From an uncultured Treponema sp. (lineage in GTDB: Bacteria > Spirochaetota > Spirochaetia > Treponematales > Treponemataceae), in assembly GCA_947165895.1 (NCBI GenBank), contig CAMVCB010000004.1, forward strand, positions 124,001 to 188,000: DNA of 64,000 nt, given 5' to 3'. Of the stretch, positions 9,819 to 19,600 are shown piece after piece. Every line of letters starts with the position of its first letter. Positions within the stretch are counted from its first letter, which is position 1. Below the pieces are notes generated by a model. The model saw nothing but the letters and a program-made list of their open reading frames with translations. It was not told the DNA's origin and did not search any database. A program made the translations under genes and the position numbers.

Positions 9819-10916
9819 TTAAAGCAATTTGACACATCCCCAGGGCGTATCTTCCCAGGTCAGAAAATCAGAGATGATTTTGTCGGCTTTTGGGGAAACT
9901 TCTCGGATCCGGCGGACAGAGCCGTCTGCCAGCTGAACCAGGGGATTAATATAGCGGAGTTTGACCTTTAAATTCACGCAGAAATGACCGGCGAGCTGGC
10001 ACTGAGAATGAAGTATGTCAGTCATATCGCGGAAGGTGCGGTAAAGAGAGTGTAAGTGATGCGAGCCGGTCATATCATCATCAATCTTTTTTATAATTTC
10101 AGCTTCGGAAAGAGTCATAAAATCTTCTTCGCGGACTATACCTTCTTCCACCGCAAGATTCATTATCTGGCCAAGCAGGTGCAGGCAAAGCTTATCCTCG
10201 TTGAGCTGCAGAATGTGGCCGATAAGGCAGAAATGCTCAGTGTATTCGGTGGCAATTTCCGGGCTGGTAAAACCAAGCTCAGGCTTGCCATCTTCATTTG
10301 TAAGCACCCGCAGGTCGCCGTAGGTGCGGCGGATTTCCTCATAAGTCCAGCTGCCGTCCAGGGCCATTCCGCTGGGGTACATGTATTCCAGGCGGTCGGC
10401 ACTCAGCTGCGGGATTTCGTTATCGGCAACCGGGTAAAGATGATAGTCGCAGACCTGGCCGGCGGTAAGTCCGTCAGTCGCAAGAAGACGGGCCAGTTCA
10501 GCATCATTTCTGATAAGAAGCTCGTTAGGCTCTTCGGTGGCAGTCTGGGTCAAAGCATCGCCTTTTCTAAAATCGCTCACATGGCTGAAAACCGGAGTGG
10601 AAACGTCGTGCAAAAGGCCTGCAAGGGTTTGAGCCTTGTCGTGGGTAAAATGCCAGATAATCAGGGCAACGCCCAGACTGTGATCAAATCGCGAATAATA
10701 AAAGCGGTTACGGTAAAGGCGGGTCCAGTCGGTGCCGCACAAAAGGCCTATGCCCTTGAGGCGGGTAAGCAGGGGCAGCTGCAGGTAGGGAGCAAGGAAG
10801 GCCGGATAGTCGGCGCGGGGACAAAGAATTTCGTGATAGCCGGCGACGCTGTAGGCGCGGGGGGGATTCCGCTCCAGCATGTAGTTCCAGCTGTAAGGCT
10901 CAAAAAAGTTAGGCAT
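9819..10916 (-). CDS. HD-domain phosphohydrolase, dGTPase-like
   Basis: The protein has 365 residues. The metal-binding HD motif is visible: RFDHSLGVA supplies the first His and AGLLHDVSTPVFSHVSD the HD pair. This layout matches dGTPase/SAMHD1-like HD hydrolases that act on nucleotides, but the substrate is not evident. The ATG at 10916 overlaps the stop of the upstream mscS-like gene by 8 bases, so translation is probably coupled; a TTG at 10928 is a less likely start. The stop abuts the ftsK stop (convergent, no gap) and I see no terminator there. Confidence 0.8.
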   Translation of the reverse strand: MPNFFEPYSWNYMLERNPPRAYSVAGYHEILCPRADYPAFLAPYLQLPLLTRLKGIGLLCGTDWTRLYRNRFYYSRFDHSLGVALIIWHFTHDKAQTLAGLLHDVSTPVFSHVSDFRKGDALTQTATEEPNELLIRNDAELARLLATDGLTAGQVCDYHLYPVADNEIPQLSADRLEYMYPSGMALDGSWTYEEIRRTYGDLRVLTNEDGKPELGFTSPEIATEYTEHFCLIGHILQLNEDKLCLHLLGQIMNLAVEEGIVREEDFMTLSEAEIIKKIDDDMTGSHHLHSLYRTFRDMTDILHSQCQLAGHFCVNLKVKLRYINPLVQLADGSVRRIREVSPKADKIISDFLTWEDTPWGCVKLL

Positions 10917-11754
10917 TGTGCACCACAACCTTGTTGTAAGGAATTTCTATTTTTGCCTGGTCAAAAACTTTTTTTACCGCAATAAAGGCTTCAGTTTTTA
11001 CGGCAAGAAAATCTGAATTATCAAACCAGATTGCAAGAATCAGGTTTATTCCGCTTTCGCCAAAGCTGTCAATCCAGACATTTGGAGCCGGGTCAGTGCG
11101 GGCAGTAGGGCAAAGAGCCGGAGCCTTTTTCAAAGTTTCCACGGCCAGCTCCAGGTCCGCCTCATAGGCAACGCTGACATTCAGCAGATAGCGGCGGTAA
11201 GAATTATAGGAATTATTTGTCAAAAGCGAGTTTATAATAGAAGAATTCGGAATGCGAACCATCTGATTGTCGTGGGTATGAACGCGGATCGAAAGCAGGC
11301 TGATTGTATCAACAACGCCGGTTACCCCGTTAATTATGATTGTATCACCCAGCTTGATTGATTTTTCCGAAACAATAAAAATGCCGCTAATCAGGTTACT
11401 GACAGAAGTCTGGGCTGCAAAACCGATTGCAACTCCGGCAATTCCCGCTGCTCCCCAGATGGCAGAAAGCTTAATTCCAAAAAGTCCCAGAATGTAAACG
11501 ACAACGGCAAAATAAAAGGCATAGCGGGCCAGTCTGTAAAGGATTTCCTTGCGCTCTTTAGACAGTTTTTCGTCGTTTACTCTGCGGATTCCCTTACGAA
11601 CCAGACGGTAAATTATATAATAGATAAAAAGAACAAGAAGAACACTGATTCCCACAAAAAGATAGTGAACAGTAATGTAATCGTTAATTTTATCCCAGGT
11701 TCTGGAAACAAAATCAATAAAATCTTTTTTAATGATGGAAAGTTCTTTCAGCAT
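10909..11754 (-). CDS. MscS-family mechanosensitive ion channel
   Basis: This 281-residue protein has an N-terminal helix (YLFVGISVLLVLFIYYIIY) and a second (FYFAVVVYILGLFGI). It then has the characteristic pore helix and beta domain: GIAGVAIGFAAQTSVSNLISG, followed by LGDTIIINGVTGVV and VRIPNSSIINS. This is the short MscS type that releases solutes on hypo-osmotic shock. I chose the ATG at 11754 because GAGG lies about 6 bases upstream; a longer reading frame extends into the GC-rich repeat and is not credible. It is coupled to the HD gene downstream. Confidence 0.92.
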   Translation of the reverse strand: MLKELSIIKKDFIDFVSRTWDKINDYITVHYLFVGISVLLVLFIYYIIYRLVRKGIRRVNDEKLSKERKEILYRLARYAFYFAVVVYILGLFGIKLSAIWGAAGIAGVAIGFAAQTSVSNLISGIFIVSEKSIKLGDTIIINGVTGVVDTISLLSIRVHTHDNQMVRIPNSSIINSLLTNNSYNSYRRYLLNVSVAYEADLELAVETLKKAPALCPTARTDPAPNVWIDSFGESGINLILAIWFDNSDFLAVKTEAFIAVKKVFDQAKIEIPYNKVVVHNA

Positions 11755-11765
11755 TTTGATCCTCT

Positions 11766-11861
11766 TTTTTCTGGCGTTCCCGCTTTGCGGTCGGCGCTTC
11801 CGGGCTCCGCTACGCTCGGTGCTCTGCACGGGAAGCCCTCCGGGCTTCCCCCCTCCAGTGC
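11766..11861. repeat. R1-type GC-rich multi-hairpin element (copy a)
   Basis: This ~96-bp block is far richer in G+C than its surroundings and lies between nth and the mscS-like gene. Its best hairpin has arms GGGAAGCCC and GGGCTTCCC (11830-11838 and 11842-11850) with a TCC loop; smaller ones are CCGC/GCGG and GTGC/GCAC. Its edge supplies the stop codon of nth (TAG at 11862-11864). It is the most divergent member of R1: the shared hairpin GCGGGG/CCCCGC is absent. Confidence 0.6.
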
Positions 11862-12506
11862 CTAACGCGTTTTTTCATTATACCATTTGCATAAATCACT
11901 GACTATGCAGTCTCCGCATTTTGGGTTACGCGCGGTGCAGACATAGCGGCCGTGCAGCAAAATCCAGTGGTGGGCATGCTGTAAAAACTCCGCCGGAATC
12001 TGCGCCAGAAGCGAGGCTTCCACCTGCTCAGGCGTCGTGCCTTCTGCCAGCCCCATTTTGGGTGCCACACGAAGCAGATGGGTATCTACCGGCATGGTCG
12101 GCTGGTGGAAAACTACATTCAAAACCACATTTGCGGTTTTACGGCCCACGCCCGGCAGGGTCATCAAGGCATCGCGGTCAGCCGGAACCTGGCCGTTAAA
12201 ATCATCTAGCAGCTTGCGGCTAAGTCCAATCACATGCTTTGCCTTATTTTTATAAAGTCCTATTGATTTTATGTAGGGAATAAGTCCTTCTTCGCCAAGC
12301 TCAAGCATGGAGCGGGGATTATCAGCAACTTCAAAAAGCGGCCGGGTCGCAATATTTACAGATTTGTCTGTTGCCTGGGCACTAAGCACCACCGCCACCA
12401 GCAGGGTATAGGCATTTTTATATTCCAGCTCCGAAGCAGGCTGGGGATTTTGAGCCTGCCAGCGCTTCATAATTTCTGTGATTTCATTCCGGGAAAGAAG
12501 ACTCAT
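11862..12506 (-). CDS. nth: Endonuclease III (DNA glycosylase/AP lyase)
   Basis: This 214-residue protein removes oxidised pyrimidines. The helix-hairpin-helix LPGVGRKTANVVL contains the catalytic Lys, PVDTHLLRV contains the catalytic Asp, and the C-terminal cysteines have the C-x6-C-x2-C-x5-C spacing (CTARNPKCGDCIVSDLC) for a [4Fe-4S] cluster. Length and order match the family. I chose the ATG at 12506, 6 bases after AGAGTGA; a GTG at 12515 is possible. The gene ends inside the boundary of an R1 element, so its last residues may have been altered by that insertion. Confidence 0.95.
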   Translation of the reverse strand: MSLLSRNEITEIMKRWQAQNPQPASELEYKNAYTLLVAVVLSAQATDKSVNIATRPLFEVADNPRSMLELGEEGLIPYIKSIGLYKNKAKHVIGLSRKLLDDFNGQVPADRDALMTLPGVGRKTANVVLNVVFHQPTMPVDTHLLRVAPKMGLAEGTTPEQVEASLLAQIPAEFLQHAHHWILLHGRYVCTARNPKCGDCIVSDLCKWYNEKTR

Positions 12507-12550
12507 GCAAATCACTCTAGCACAGAAAAATCAGACTTTCCAGCAGTTTT

Positions 12551-12631
12551 TTAGATGCCGCCAATTTTGGTTATAGCCATTCCGGTTCCGGTAGAAAGAA
12601 TGTTCAGGGCACCGTTAAAAAAATTCGCCAT
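12551..12631 (-). CDS. Possible 26-residue hydrophobic peptide
   Basis: An open frame ATG-to-TAA encodes a Gly/Asn/Ile-rich peptide (MANFFNGALNILSTGTG then MAITKIGGI). It fills much of the gap between nth and the divergent small secreted-protein gene. It has no Shine-Dalgarno and no known relative that I can name; it may simply be chance. Confidence 0.2.
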   Translation of the reverse strand: MANFFNGALNILSTGTGMAITKIGGI

Positions 12632-12693
12632 TTTGGAGTTTGATTCGTATAATAAGGAAGAATAGACTTTTGAATAAAAACCGGGGGCTGATT

Positions 12694-12972
12694 ATGGAAA
12701 AAAAAGTTTTTATGGCGGGACTTGTGCTTTTGATTTTTTCAGGACTTTTTGCTCAGTTTAATGCTAATGATCCTGAAGCTACAATGCCAAAGGGAAAATA
12801 TGAATTTTCTGTTTCTACAGATGATTTAAAAAATGCCCTTGATCCTGGCTTTAATGATTTGGGAAAAAGCAGTGGATTTGATAAGGCATTAAATGATTTT
12901 GTCAATTCTTCTGCAAAAGAAAATGAAAGCGCAGAAGCAGGAAATCAGAAAAAAATTCCTGAAGAGGAATAA
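12694..12972 (+). CDS. Small secreted protein, unknown function
   Basis: This 92-residue protein has a Sec signal (KVFMAGLVLLIFSGLFA) with probable cleavage before QFNAND. The mature part is short, acidic and low in hydrophobics, ending in a charged tail (ENESAEAGNQKKIPEEE). GGGGGCTG precedes the ATG at 12694; upstream in-frame starts lack such a site. A terminator shared with metK follows immediately. No family is recognised. Confidence 0.65.
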   Translation: MEKKVFMAGLVLLIFSGLFAQFNANDPEATMPKGKYEFSVSTDDLKNALDPGFNDLGKSSGFDKALNDFVNSSAKENESAEAGNQKKIPEEE

Positions 12973-12978
12973 GAAAAA

Positions 12979-13014
12979 GGGGTGCACTTCATGTGAAGTT
13001 TGAAGTGCACCCCC
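12979..13014. terminator. Hairpin terminator between convergent genes
   Basis: The 12-bp arms GGGGTGCACTTC and GAAGTGCACCCC flank an 11-base loop, with an A-rich left flank and T-rich right flank. It separates the small secreted-protein gene from metK. Confidence 0.8.
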
Positions 13015-13022
13015 TGTCTTTG

Positions 13023-14222
13023 CTATTTTACTAACTTTTTAAGCTCTTCTACTTTGTCGGTGCGCTCCCATGGGAAGCCTTCGCGGCCAAAGTGTCCGTA
13101 GCTTGCTGTCTTGCGGTAAATCGGCTGTTTGAGCTGCAATGTTTTGATGATTCCGGCCGGAGTGCAGTCAAAAACCTTCTTTACAGCTTCTTCGATTTTT
13201 TCGCGGGAAGCTTTTTCTGTTCCGAAGGTTTCTACCATGATTGAAACCGGGAAAGGAACTCCGATTGCGTAGGCAAGCTCTACTTCAGCGCGGTCAGACA
13301 GCCCTGCCGCAACAATATTTTTTGCAATGTAGCGTGCCATGTAGGCTGCCGAGCGGTCAACCTTAGAAGGGTCTTTTCCGCTGAAGGCGCCGCCGCCGTG
13401 ACGTCCCATTCCGCCGTAAGTATCTACGATGATTTTGCGTCCTGTAAGTCCAGAATCTCCGTCTGGTCCGCCGATTACAAATTTTCCTGTCGGGTTGATA
13501 AAGTATTTAACCTTATCGTCCAGAAGACCTGTCGGCTCAAGAACAGGCTTAATTACTTCTTCAATCAAAGTCTTTTTGATTGTTTCGTAATCAACATCAG
13601 GATTGTGCTGGTGAGAAAGAACAACAGTATCAATGCGGACAGGCTTAAATCCATCATATTCAATGGTAACCTGAGATTTTGCATCCGGGCGCAGCCAGGC
13701 AATTTTACCGCTGTGACGAAGCTCGTGAGCTCGCAGAAGAATCTGGTGAGAATAGTAAACCGGAGCCGGCATCAGGGCCGGGGTTTCATTGCAGGCAAAA
13801 CCGAACATCATGCCCTGGTCACCGGCACCCTGCTGGCCTTCGTATTCATCAAGACCTTTTCCTACAACGCCCTGGTTGATGTCTGCCGACTGGGCGTGAA
13901 GTCTGTTCATGAAAAGACAATTTGCGCCGTCAAGTCCGACGTCAGCTGAATTATAACCGATGTCTAAAGCAACTCCGCGGGCAATACGTTCAACCTGGCG
14001 GTTAAATTCCTTCAGATCAATGTCTTTCGAAAATCCGATTTCACCGCCTACAAGCAGAAAGTCTGTCGAAGAAAAGGTTTCGCAGGCAACGTGAGCCTCA
14101 GGGTCAAGAGAAAGGCAGTAATCCAGAACTGCATCAGAAACCTGATCACAAAGTTTATCCGGGTGACCTTCACCAACGGATTCAGAAGTAAATAAATAGT
14201 GATTGTTAGATAAGATAGACAT
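13023..14222 (-). CDS. metK: S-adenosylmethionine synthetase
   Basis: This 399-residue protein makes SAM from methionine and ATP. It begins with the family hallmark [17 protein letters not shown] and contains [15 protein letters not shown] (ATP site), the [22 protein letters not shown] loop region and a C-terminal [12 protein letters not shown]. Length and motif order are normal. I chose the ATG at 14222, with GGAGACC 7 bases upstream; an earlier in-frame start has no support. The 5' region is about 240 bases and may hold a structured leader. Confidence 0.97.
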   Translation of the reverse strand: MSILSNNHYLFTSESVGEGHPDKLCDQVSDAVLDYCLSLDPEAHVACETFSSTDFLLVGGEIGFSKDIDLKEFNRQVERIARGVALDIGYNSADVGLDGANCLFMNRLHAQSADINQGVVGKGLDEYEGQQGAGDQGMMFGFACNETPALMPAPVYYSHQILLRAHELRHSGKIAWLRPDAKSQVTIEYDGFKPVRIDTVVLSHQHNPDVDYETIKKTLIEEVIKPVLEPTGLLDDKVKYFINPTGKFVIGGPDGDSGLTGRKIIVDTYGGMGRHGGGAFSGKDPSKVDRSAAYMARYIAKNIVAAGLSDRAEVELAYAIGVPFPVSIMVETFGTEKASREKIEEAVKKVFDCTPAGIIKTLQLKQPIYRKTASYGHFGREGFPWERTDKVEELKKLVK

Positions 14223-14345
14223 ATTAGGTCTCCTATTTAGCAAGATTTTCAGTACTCATACGAGCCTGTTTCCGCCCTGCAATTTGGATAAATCGGCGGA
14301 TAGAAGTGTCATAACTCTGATGTTATAGTATTATTGTACTATTTT
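14223..14345 (-). promoter_or_regulatory. metK 5' leader, candidate structured RNA
   Basis: In the transcribed orientation the leader contains a CCGCC...GGCGG stem (14295-14299 with 14272-14276) followed by a purine-rich stretch and the GGAG ribosome-binding site. metK leaders often carry SAM-sensing elements, but I do not recognise the SAM-I core (the GA-rich kink-turn) or another known class. This is a lead from context only. Confidence 0.25.
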
Positions 14346-14466
14346 TTTGCCATAAATTCAAATTTATAACGAGGTTTTGCTATACAAAAAAATAAAACAT
14401 TGATATATTTAATATTATCATTATTGGAGATAGGTCTCTTCGTTCTGTGGAGATTTTGGAGATTTG

Positions 14467-14790
14467 ATGATGGCACTAAAGAAAAGTTTTTCAAAAGATG
14501 GAAAAAAATGTTCTGTTACTTTTTCTGTTACTGCTGAAGCCGCTAAAGGGGTATCAAAGATATATGTTGCGGGGGACTTTAACAGCTGGAGTAGTACAGA
14601 TACACCAATGAAAAAAGCAAAGGATGGTTCATTTTCTACAAAAATTGAACTTGATGCAGGTCGCGAATATCAGTTCCGCTATCTGATTGATGGTACAAGA
14701 TGGGAAAATGACTGGAAGGCTGACAAGTACATTCCAGCTCCTTATTCTAATGCCGATAACTCAGTTGTAGTTACCAAAAAAGATTTCTAG
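14467..14790 (+). CDS. Stand-alone CBM48-like glycogen-binding domain protein
   Basis: This 107-residue cytoplasmic protein consists of one isoamylase-N/CBM48-like beta-sandwich: VSKIYVAGDFNSWSS followed by GSFSTKIELDAGREYQFRYL, IDGTRWENDWKA and a final SVVV strand. In branching enzymes and AMPK-beta this fold binds glycogen. Here no catalytic domain is attached and there is no signal peptide, so an intracellular glycogen-associated or regulatory role is inferred. GGAG lies 5 bases before ATG 14467; ATG 14470 is equally possible. A terminator follows, so it is probably monocistronic. Confidence 0.82.
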   Translation: MMALKKSFSKDGKKCSVTFSVTAEAAKGVSKIYVAGDFNSWSSTDTPMKKAKDGSFSTKIELDAGREYQFRYLIDGTRWENDWKADKYIPAPYSNADNSVVVTKKDF

Positions 14791-14808
14791 CTTATAGAAA
14801 GTCTTACG

Positions 14809-14841
14809 AAAGCCCGGGTCAGGTGAAGCTCGGGCTTTTTT
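14809..14841 (+). terminator. Intrinsic terminator after CBM48 gene
   Basis: Arms AAAGCCCG and CGGGCTTT enclose a 14-base loop and run into a T-tract. Confidence 0.88.
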
Positions 14842-14881
14842 AATTTCTAATGTAATTAATTGAAAATCCGAAAATAAAGAT

Positions 14882-16000
14882 ATGCAGAATACTAGTTTAA
14901 AAAATGAATCGAATCAGTGGGGAAAGCGTGTTTTATTTCTGCTTCTCCTGATTTTTACAGTTTGCAGCTTAAAACTGTGTGCCGAGGATATTACACCGGC
15001 TCAGGCTCAGGTAGCCCGGGAAAAATTTATAGCCGAGGCAAAAAAATATGTAGGCTGCCCTTATGTTCTGGGTGCAGTTGGTCCTGACAGCTTTGACTGT
15101 TCCGGCCTGATTTATTATGTTGCCCGGGAATCAGTTGGAATTCAGCTTCCAAGAACGGCTAAAGCAATTTACAGCTATTGCCGCATTGTGCCGGATAAGA
15201 GCCGGGAAGTGGGCGACCTCGTTTTCTTTAAGACAAACAGCAGCGGAAACATCAGTCATGTTGGAATTTATATTGGAAACGGACAGTTTATTTCGGCAAT
15301 CAGCGACGGAGAAAACACCGGCGTAATCATTTCTTCCCTTAATCAGACTTACTGGAAGGGTAAATATGTTGCAACCGGACAGTTCCTTAAATCCGGAACG
15401 GGCAGTGAAGAAAAGGTAGAGGAAGCCATTGCCCAGGATGCTAAGGAAAAGGAAAAGCATCCCCGCCAGGTTCATGCTTCCCGCAGCGGTAACGACATTA
15501 CGAGAAATATCATATTTGATGCCAGCACTAATGTGGGCTGGTCTTTGATTTCGCCTAACTCCTTTATGTTCCGCTTCCGCGCCGTAGACATTCAGATTAA
15601 TGCCCGCTACAAGAAATGGTTTCTGGAGCCGGGCTTTGCAATTGGTGCAAGAATAAACTTCAGTCAGGATGTATTCCAGATTCCTCTTTTGTTTACCGCA
15701 ACAATGAGCGAATATGTTCGTCTTTATGCCGGCCCTGTAATTTCATTTACAAATGCCCATCTTGTTACAACTGATGAAGAAATTTCAGCATCAGTTTTTC
15801 CGGGAACAATTGGCGTAGTTTTTTCAACCCCAAGCTTTTCAATCAAGGATGCTAAGGTTCAGTTTGTTCAGGATATAAGTTATTCTGTTTTTAATCATAC
15901 TGATAATGCGGCCCTTAATTTCCTGGATTCTGTATCGGCTGGTCTTGTAATGTTTACAGGAGTACGCGTTTCCCTTCCTTTGAGCACTTTTGTCCGCTAA
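14882..16000 (+). CDS. NlpC/P60 peptidase fused to a beta-barrel-like domain
   Basis: The protein has 372 residues. After a hydrophobic signal (VLFLLLLIFTVCSLKLCA) lies an NlpC/P60 domain with catalytic C73 (DSFDCSGLIYY) and H126 (ISHVGIYIG). The third position, normally His, is Ser (FISA, residue 138). The family cleaves peptidoglycan stem peptides. From about residue 205 the protein changes to alternating hydrophobic strands (FRFRAVDIQINARYKK, YVRLYAGPVISF) resembling an outer-membrane barrel. This would place the peptidase at the outer membrane facing the periplasm, which is inference. It is followed closely by a lipoprotein gene and may share an operon with it. Confidence 0.8.
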   Translation: MQNTSLKNESNQWGKRVLFLLLLIFTVCSLKLCAEDITPAQAQVAREKFIAEAKKYVGCPYVLGAVGPDSFDCSGLIYYVARESVGIQLPRTAKAIYSYCRIVPDKSREVGDLVFFKTNSSGNISHVGIYIGNGQFISAISDGENTGVIISSLNQTYWKGKYVATGQFLKSGTGSEEKVEEAIAQDAKEKEKHPRQVHASRSGNDITRNIIFDASTNVGWSLISPNSFMFRFRAVDIQINARYKKWFLEPGFAIGARINFSQDVFQIPLLFTATMSEYVRLYAGPVISFTNAHLVTTDEEISASVFPGTIGVVFSTPSFSIKDAKVQFVQDISYSVFNHTDNAALNFLDSVSAGLVMFTGVRVSLPLSTFVR

Positions 16001-16007
16001 AAGGCCT

Positions 16008-16643
16008 ATGAAAAAGATTTTTGATTTTGCCCGCCTTTTGATTTTATCTGCTCTTCTTGTGATTTTTGCTTCCTGTAAAAATCAGCTGGCCTTTATGCTG
16101 CAGGAAGATGACAGCATTGCCTTTATGCTTGAATGTAATTTTGATCAGGGAGGGGCAATTCAAAATCTTTTAAAAAGTGCAGGAAGTGATTTTTCGGAGC
16201 TTAATCTTGACCAGCTGAAGACGGGGCTGCTTGAGGAAGGTTTTACTAAAGTCGAAGTTTATCCTTCCAAAGCAGAAGGCCTTGTGATTAAAGGAATTCT
16301 TCCTGCGGACAATGAAATAGTTTTTGAGAAGGAGGGAATTATAACTTTCCGGCTCACAAATGAAAATTTCCGTGATTTTTATAACGGCTCCTCTGCCAGA
16401 ATGGCTGCCGTTTTTGATATCTTCCTGGTTCCGGCCTTAAGTGATGATGAAGAAACAAAAAATCTTGATGAAAAAGGCTATCTTGATTTAATCGCGTCAT
16501 TTTATGGCCAGAATTTTGCCGACGAGCTTTCAAGAAGCAGCATAAAAATTTCTGTTCAGGATAAAAGAAAAAATATCACCGAAAAAACAATTTTGTTTAC
16601 ATCTCTTTTTACTGCTAAAAAGACAATCGAAATTAAATCTTAA
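16008..16643 (+). CDS. Lipoprotein of unknown function
   Basis: This 211-residue protein has a good lipobox (LLVIFASC) after a basic N-terminus, so it should be lipidated. The rest has no motif I recognise; acidic segments alternate with amphipathic helices. I chose the ATG at 16008 with AAAGG just upstream. It starts 7 bases after the NlpC/P60 gene and ends 19 bases before the next gene, which suggests a three-gene envelope operon. Confidence 0.78.
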   Translation: MKKIFDFARLLILSALLVIFASCKNQLAFMLQEDDSIAFMLECNFDQGGAIQNLLKSAGSDFSELNLDQLKTGLLEEGFTKVEVYPSKAEGLVIKGILPADNEIVFEKEGIITFRLTNENFRDFYNGSSARMAAVFDIFLVPALSDDEETKNLDEKGYLDLIASFYGQNFADELSRSSIKISVQDKRKNITEKTILFTSLFTAKKTIEIKS

Positions 16644-16662
16644 AATATAAGGAGGGCTTTGA

Positions 16663-19600
16663 ATGAAAAAACTCTTCTCTCTTTCTCTTCTTCTGCTTCT
16701 GTCTGCATGGCTTTTTGCTTTTGACGGCGCTGTTTCCGGCTGTAAAAAAATCCTTGTTCATAAAACACAATGGTTTGACGTGATTTTTGACGCCGAAAGC
16801 GAAGAAACTGCCCGCATTTTGATTGCAAATGCCGACCGCATTTATAAGGAAGCGGCTGCCCAGTATGGAATAGAGCCTCAGTGCCGCATGCCCCTTGTAA
16901 TAACTCAGAAGGTTGAGCAGTTCAATGCAAACTGGTCTTCCTATCCATATAATCACATTGTACTTTACGACACCTTTCCGTCGGAAAATCTTCAGATGAT
17001 GGAAGACACGATTCTTGGAACCTTCTGGCACGAAATAACCCATTCAATTACATATAATATGAAGCATCCCTTCTGGAAGGGACTTGGCCTTGTTTTTGGT
17101 GATGAGTTTTATCCCGGCTCGGTTACCGTTCCCCGGGGAATGGCAGAGGGTGCCGCAGTTGCAAGCGAAAGTATCAGCGGGCAGGGTCGTTTGAACAGTG
17201 AGTTTTCAAAGCATATCATCAAGCAGGCTAAAATTGAGGGTCAGTTTCCCTATTACAGTGATATTCAGGGCGCTTCCGACAAGTATCCGTCGGGCGCTTT
17301 TTACGAATTTAACGGGGCTTTTTACCAGTGGGTTCAGGATAAATACGGCATGGAAAAATATGCTGACTTCTGGTACAGGCTATGCAACTTAAAGTCGATT
17401 TCTGTAAGCGGTGCCTTTAAAAAGGCTTTCGGTCAGACTCTCCGCTCGGCCTGGAAAGAGTTTGAAAATGACCTTACCTTTCAGGTAGGTGGCGCAGATA
17501 AAAATTCTGTGAAAAAGGGTGCCGCAAGGGATTTTTTCACCCCGGATTCTGCTGATTATTCTGTTGAAAATGATTCGGGTGCTCTTTATGTAAATTTAAA
17601 AAAATGCCATGAGGGCTTAATCTATATTGATTCAAAAACAAGCTCCCTTTATTTTGTTGATAACGCTCAGCTTGCTGCCGGTAAAAAGATTGTGCCGGAA
17701 AAGCTTTTTACCCTGCAGCAGATGGAAAAGGCTGATATTTCACGGGACGGGCGTTTTATTGCAATTCAGATTATGAGCCAGAGGGCGGCGGCAACAAAAT
17801 CAAAAATTCTGATTTATGACAGAACAAACGGCCGCTTTAAGGCTTTGCCTCAGCTGACCAATGTTCACGACGCGGTAATTCTTGAATCAGGAGGGGATTA
17901 TTATCTTGTCTGCCAGATTTATCAGTCGCCGCTGGTGAAAATTAGAACTTATAAACTGGAGCTGAATGAGAAGGGAGCTTTGAGCGGCTTTAGCGGGGTG
18001 GCTGATTTTGACCTTCCCCAGGCTTCTTTGCTTCAGAGCATGACCTGGCTGGATGATGAAAAGCTGCAGGAAAATGCCGGAGGTCTGCCTGCCTTTGCCG
18101 CAATCAAAAAATCTGCCCTTAATTATTATATTTCTGCATATACGATAAAGGGTGACCTTCTTTTTGAAGCTCCTCTGCCTGGAAAAATGACGGCTGCCCG
18201 CTATCTTTCTTATGACCAGGCTTCCGGCCGCTTTTTATTCAGCTACACAGAGCCGGACTCAATGCCCCGCCTTGCAAGCTTTGACCTGGAGACAAAAAGC
18301 TTCCGCTTTGAAAAAACTGATTTTTCGGGCGGTATTTTCTATCCGGTTTGTGCGCAGGGAAAGATTTTTTATACAGGAAAATTTTACCGTCAGAACAGGC
18401 TTTTTATAAAAAATGAGGCGGACGGGCTTTCGGAGGGAATTTCCGGAAAGGGAGAAATCCAGATCAGAAGACCGGAATTTTCGCTTGGGCAGGCAAATCC
18501 GCCAGTGGAAGGGGAGCTTAAAACAAAGCCCTACAGACGCAGTAACTTTTTGAGGGGCTCACTGTATCCTCTCAGCTCCCTGACTTCAAATTCCTATAAT
18601 TACGGTCAGAAAACCTCGTATTTAATGCCCCTTTCTGCCTCCTACCTGAATATGAGCCCCTGGACTTCCGACATTTTTATTGTTGAGCTTGGCTACGGCC
18701 CGATAACTAATTCCTTCGGACTGCAGCTGGAGTATCAGAGCGGAACCTTTACAAATCTTTTTAAGTATTCACTTAAGGGTTTCAGCGAATTTGATAAGGA
18801 TGGCTGGAAGCAGTCCCGGGGAAGCGGAAGTATAAGCTCTACAATTCCTTTTGGCCGCATTTCAAAGGTGATTTTGAGTGATAGTCTGCTGCTTCATTAC
18901 GGACGTTCTAACCTGACCCAGGCCCAGGCAAGACAAAGACACGGCTCTTTGGGGCCCGGCTGGGCATATTCTGACAGCAGTAAAAAGTATTTTTACGGGC
19001 AGGAAAGTGTCAGCGCAGTTTACTCCAATATTCATAAGTGCGGGGATGGAAAATATTCTGACGGCGGATTTTCTATTGGATCTATTTTCAATACAAGGTA
19101 TAACGCAAATAACCGCTTTGATTTAGACAAATACGAGTTTTATAACGATCTGGGATTTATGGCTTCTCTTGCTCTGCCCCGCCTGCTTCCCCTTCGTGAT
19201 ACCCTGAATTTGACCTTTAATCTTCCGGCAAAGCTGAGCTTTTACGTCTTTGCTGAAGAAAAAAGGGCAAGTTTTTATTTTACCGGCAGCCTTAAGCCGG
19301 AGGGCTTTCCGGAATTCAACGCTGTAACTCTTGATTTTGAAACAATACTTTTGGGACTGGATATCCAGAAGGGGGCGGGTATTCTTTTCTTTAATGATGC
19401 AAGGCTGCTTTTCCATTACAAGCTGGGCTTCAGCTATTTTGAGCTTCATGATGATGATAACTGGCGCATTTTTGACCTGAAAGATTATTTAAAAAAGCTT
19501 GGTAATGATGTGCCTTTTGAACACTTTTTCGGATTAAAGCTGACAGCTGGTATTACGCCTAACTATGGTATTTTGGCCAACTACCGCTTTAAGACGGAAA

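Noticed and set aside
10056..10985. 309-codon plus-strand open frame
   Set aside because: It is antisense to the HD-hydrolase gene and extends into the mscS-like gene; both minus-strand genes have recognisable domains and coupled starts.
13398..13949. 183-codon plus-strand open frame
   Set aside because: It is wholly antisense to metK, which has clear family motifs; composition is that of a mirror frame and no ribosome-binding site is present.
14223..14463. SAM riboswitch upstream of metK
   Set aside because: I could not find the conserved core of any known SAM class; only a short CCGCC/GGCGG stem is visible, so I list a low-confidence leader instead.
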